NCBI GenBank assembly: GCA_910589655.1
Contig: CAJUTJ010000132.1
Span: forward strand, 1 to 59,464
DNA: 59,464 bases
Source of the DNA: an uncultured Acetatifactor sp.
GTDB taxonomy: Bacteria; Bacillota; Clostridia; Lachnospirales; Lachnospiraceae
Direction: 5' to 3'
The position numbers and the translations under genes were made by a program. A model generated the notes under the pieces. That model was not told where the DNA came from and did not search any database. It saw nothing but the letters and a program-made list of their open reading frames with translations. This document shows positions 57,612 to 59,464 of the stretch, in pieces; position 1 is the first letter of the stretch; each line of letters opens with the position of its first letter.

Positions 57612-58790
57612 ATGATTTATATGGACAATGCGGCCACCACCAGAACCGCTCCGGAAGTAGTACAGGCCATGCTGCCTTATTTTTCACAATATTATGGGAA
57701 TCCCAGCGCCGTTTATTCCATGGGATCTGCTAATAAGAAGGCAATAAACGAAGCGCGTCGAACCATTGCGGCGATTTTGGGGGCCGGACAGGAGGAAATC
57801 TATTTTACCGCGGGGGGCTCGGAGGCTGACAATTGGGCGCTGAAAGCGGCGGCTGAGGCGTACTGCGGCAAAGGAAAACATATCATTACCACAAAAATCG
57901 AGCATCATGCCGTCCTCCACACTTGCCAATACCTTGAGAAAAAAGGCTTTGAAGTGACATATTTGGACGTGGATCAGGATGGGTTGGTGAGTTTGGAGGA
58001 ACTGAAGGCGGCTGTCAGGCCGGATACGATTCTCATCAGTATTATGTTCGCTAATAATGAGATTGGCACTATAGAACCCGTCAGCGAAATCGGTGCCATT
58101 GCCAAGGAGCACGGAATTCTGTTTCACACGGATGCCGTTCAGGCTTTCGGACAGCTTCCCATCCATGTGGACGAATGTAATATTGACATGCTCAGCGCCA
58201 GCGGGCACAAATTCAACGGCCCCAAGGGCGTAGGATTCCTTTATATCCGCAAGGGCGTGAAAATCCGTTCCTTGCTTCACGGAGGCGCACAAGAGAGAAA
58301 CCGGAGGGCGGGGACGGAAAACGTCCCGGGAATTGTGGGATTAGGCGCGGCGGCGGCAAGAGCGGCCGGAACCATGGAGGAAAGGGCGGCAAAGGAACGC
58401 GGGATCAGAGATTACCTGATCGGGAGAATAGAGTCGGAAATCCCTTACTGCCGTTTAAACGGACACAGGAAAAAGCGGCTTCCCGGAAATGTAAACTTTT
58501 CCTTTCGGTTCATAGAAGGAGAGTCCCTGTTGATTATGCTGGATATGAAGGGCATCTGCGGCTCCAGCGGCTCCGCTTGTACCTCCGGCGCTCTGGATCC
58601 CTCCCATGTGCTTCTGGCTGTCGGGCTGCCTCCGGAGGAAGCCCACGGATCGGTCAGGCTGTCACTGTCCGAGGAAAATACCATGGAAGAAGCGGATATT
58701 GTTGTGGAGGAATTAAAAAGGATTGTGGCAAAGCTGAGAGGTATGTCGCCGCTTTACGAGGATTTTCTGAAAAGAAATCAGAATGGATAA
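57612..58790 (+). CDS. nifS: cysteine desulfurase (NifS/IscS type)
   Basis: A 392-residue PLP enzyme that takes sulfur from cysteine for Fe-S clusters or tRNA thiolation. It opens MIYMDNAATTRTAPEVV; the PLP Lys is K200 in SGHKFNGPKG, and the catalytic Cys is C323 in SGSACTSGALDPSHVL. The frame starts at 57567, but ATG 57612 has GGGAGG seven bases before it and gives the family N-terminus. With nifU downstream it forms a minimal Fe-S assembly operon. Confidence 0.95.
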   Translation: MIYMDNAATTRTAPEVVQAMLPYFSQYYGNPSAVYSMGSANKKAINEARRTIAAILGAGQEEIYFTAGGSEADNWALKAAAEAYCGKGKHIITTKIEHHAVLHTCQYLEKKGFEVTYLDVDQDGLVSLEELKAAVRPDTILISIMFANNEIGTIEPVSEIGAIAKEHGILFHTDAVQAFGQLPIHVDECNIDMLSASGHKFNGPKGVGFLYIRKGVKIRSLLHGGAQERNRRAGTENVPGIVGLGAAAARAAGTMEERAAKERGIRDYLIGRIESEIPYCRLNGHRKKRLPGNVNFSFRFIEGESLLIMLDMKGICGSSGSACTSGALDPSHVLLAVGLPPEEAHGSVRLSLSEENTMEEADIVVEELKRIVAKLRGMSPLYEDFLKRNQNG

Positions 58791-58793
58791 AGG

Positions 58794-58860
58794 TTGAATA
58801 AAATGCGTATTCAACTATTGATTTGAGTGCGCGCCGCAGCGCGCAGATGGGTATAAATAT
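58794..58860. repeat. terminal hairpins of the chained stem-loop family between nifS and nifU
   Basis: TTGAATA/TATTCAA (58794-58814) and TGCGCGC/GCGCGCA (58828-58845), then GATGGGTATAAATATGG. It is nearly identical to the last part of the elements before tadB and tadV. Here the ATG in the tail leads to a stop after two codons, and nifU starts 34 bases later on its own ribosome-binding site. Confidence 0.9.
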
Positions 58861-58890
58861 GGAATAAGAAGGAGAGAAAAGGAGCAATAC

Positions 58891-59325
58891 ATGTATAGCG
58901 AAAAGGTAATGGACTATTTTTTAAATCCCAGAAATGTGGGGGAAATTGAAGATGCCAGCGGTGTGGGAACCGTGGGAAATGCAAAATGCGGCGATATTAT
59001 GAGGATGTTTCTGGATATTGATGAGGCAGGCATTATCCGGGAAGCGAAATTTAAGACCTTTGGCTGCGGTGCGGCGGTAGCATCCAGCTCCATGGCCACG
59101 GAGCTGGTGAAAGGAAAAAGCGTGCAGGAGGCATTGCAGGTGACAAATGCAGCCGTACTGGAGGCTTTGGACGGACTGCCCCCTGTCAAGGTTCATTGCT
59201 CCCTGTTGGCGGAGGAGGCAATTCATGCCGCCCTTTGGGATTATGCCGGAAAAAAGGGGATTGTCATCCAAGGGCTGAAAAAGCCGAAAGAGGATATTCA
59301 TGAAGAGGAAGAAGAGTTATTTTGA
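58891..59325 (+). CDS. nifU: Fe-S cluster scaffold protein (NifU/IscU type)
   Basis: A 144-residue scaffold starting MYSEKVMDYFLNPRNVGEIE. The three cluster-binding cysteines are in NAKCGD, FGCGAA and VHCSLLAEEA, as in the IscU-like N-terminal domain of NifU. The C-terminus has a short acidic tail (EEEEELF). GAAAAGGAG precedes the ATG. The next gene, often mnmA, would lie outside the window. Confidence 0.95.
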   Translation: MYSEKVMDYFLNPRNVGEIEDASGVGTVGNAKCGDIMRMFLDIDEAGIIREAKFKTFGCGAAVASSSMATELVKGKSVQEALQVTNAAVLEALDGLPPVKVHCSLLAEEAIHAALWDYAGKKGIVIQGLKKPKEDIHEEEEELF

Positions 59326-59362
59326 CTATAAATGAGCAAGTTTAAAAAATTGCACAATAAAC

Positions 59363-59464
59363 CTACGCCACTAAAGCTATAACCTGCTCAAAGCCAATGT
59401 GCCTGGCTCCACATTGGTAAACGAAACGAATCCGTTCTTCCTGGATGTGGCTATAAATATAAGC
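59363..59464 (-). other. minus-strand open frame running off the right edge, with a hairpin
   Basis: Thirty-three codons from the window edge to TAG at 59363-59365 code RIRFVYQCGARHIGFEQVIA and a few more residues. The stretch also holds an 8-bp hairpin (CCAATGTG 59394-59401 with CACATTGG 59410-59417), so it may be an intergenic repeat instead of a coding end. It cannot be decided with the sequence given. Confidence 0.25.

Overview
The window looks like the chromosome of a spore-forming member of the Clostridia, most likely a gut Lachnospiraceae. The evidence is a division/cell-wall (dcw) cluster running directly into spoIIGA-sigE, further sporulation genes (sigG, ylmC/ymxH-like, spoVB-like), Gram-positive ribosome-binding sites, several GTG/TTG starts, and a Tad pilus locus with BspA/LysM surface proteins. 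No rRNA, tRNA, CRISPR array or intact transposon was seen.

Layout. 1-2.4 kb: scraps of an integrase-like gene, ychF and lgt. 2.8-16.5 kb: dcw cluster mraZ, rsmH, ftsL-like, two class B PBPs, mraY, murD, ftsW, murA, ftsQ/divIB, ftsZ; murC, murE, murF and murG are not in it. 16.6-18.3 kb: spoIIGA-sigE behind a promoter with a perfect 0A box and a 21-bp spacer. 18.4-19.8 kb: a small unknown gene, a VanZ-like gene and a convergent XRE regulator. 20.3-32.4 kb: Tad/Flp pilus operon (tadZ, tadA, tadB, tadC, Flp-like pilin, TadE-like, a large TadG-like protein, a second TadE-like protein, prepilin peptidase, WG-repeat protein). 32.6-39.8 kb: a phospho-signalling set (FHA protein, PP2C phosphatase, an orphan prepilin-peptidase N-domain, a tiny membrane protein, and a transmembrane Ser/Thr kinase whose kinase domain is interrupted by a repeat array). 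40-47.7 kb: two large secreted LysM proteins, the first split at an 11-G tract. 48.2-52.8 kb: nrdR, ylmC-like, a multi-membrane glucosyltransferase-like protein, a YefM-YoeB pair and sigG. 53-56.1 kb: an AgrC/AgrA-type two-component island flanked by a serine-recombinase fragment. 56.1-59.3 kb: spoVB-like flippase, then nifS-nifU.

The most unusual features are these. (1) A chained family of intergenic stem-loops whose two arms change together between copies; the last hairpin often supplies the ribosome-binding site and start codon of the next gene. (2) A kinase carrying seven and a half 14-residue repeats, each with a Thr-x-x-Asp/Glu motif of the type FHA domains read, in the same locus as an FHA protein and a PP2C. 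(3) A poly-G tract that puts a BspA/LysM surface protein out of frame by one base, as in phase-variable genes. (4) A separate pair of structured repeats at 48.1 and 51.1 kb with a clear covarying stem.

How the genes may work together: the Tad machine (ATPase TadA, platform TadB/TadC, TadZ, peptidase TadV) would assemble Flp-like pilin and pseudopilins. The kinase, phosphatase and FHA protein probably control that machine or the surface proteins beside it; this is inference from co-location.
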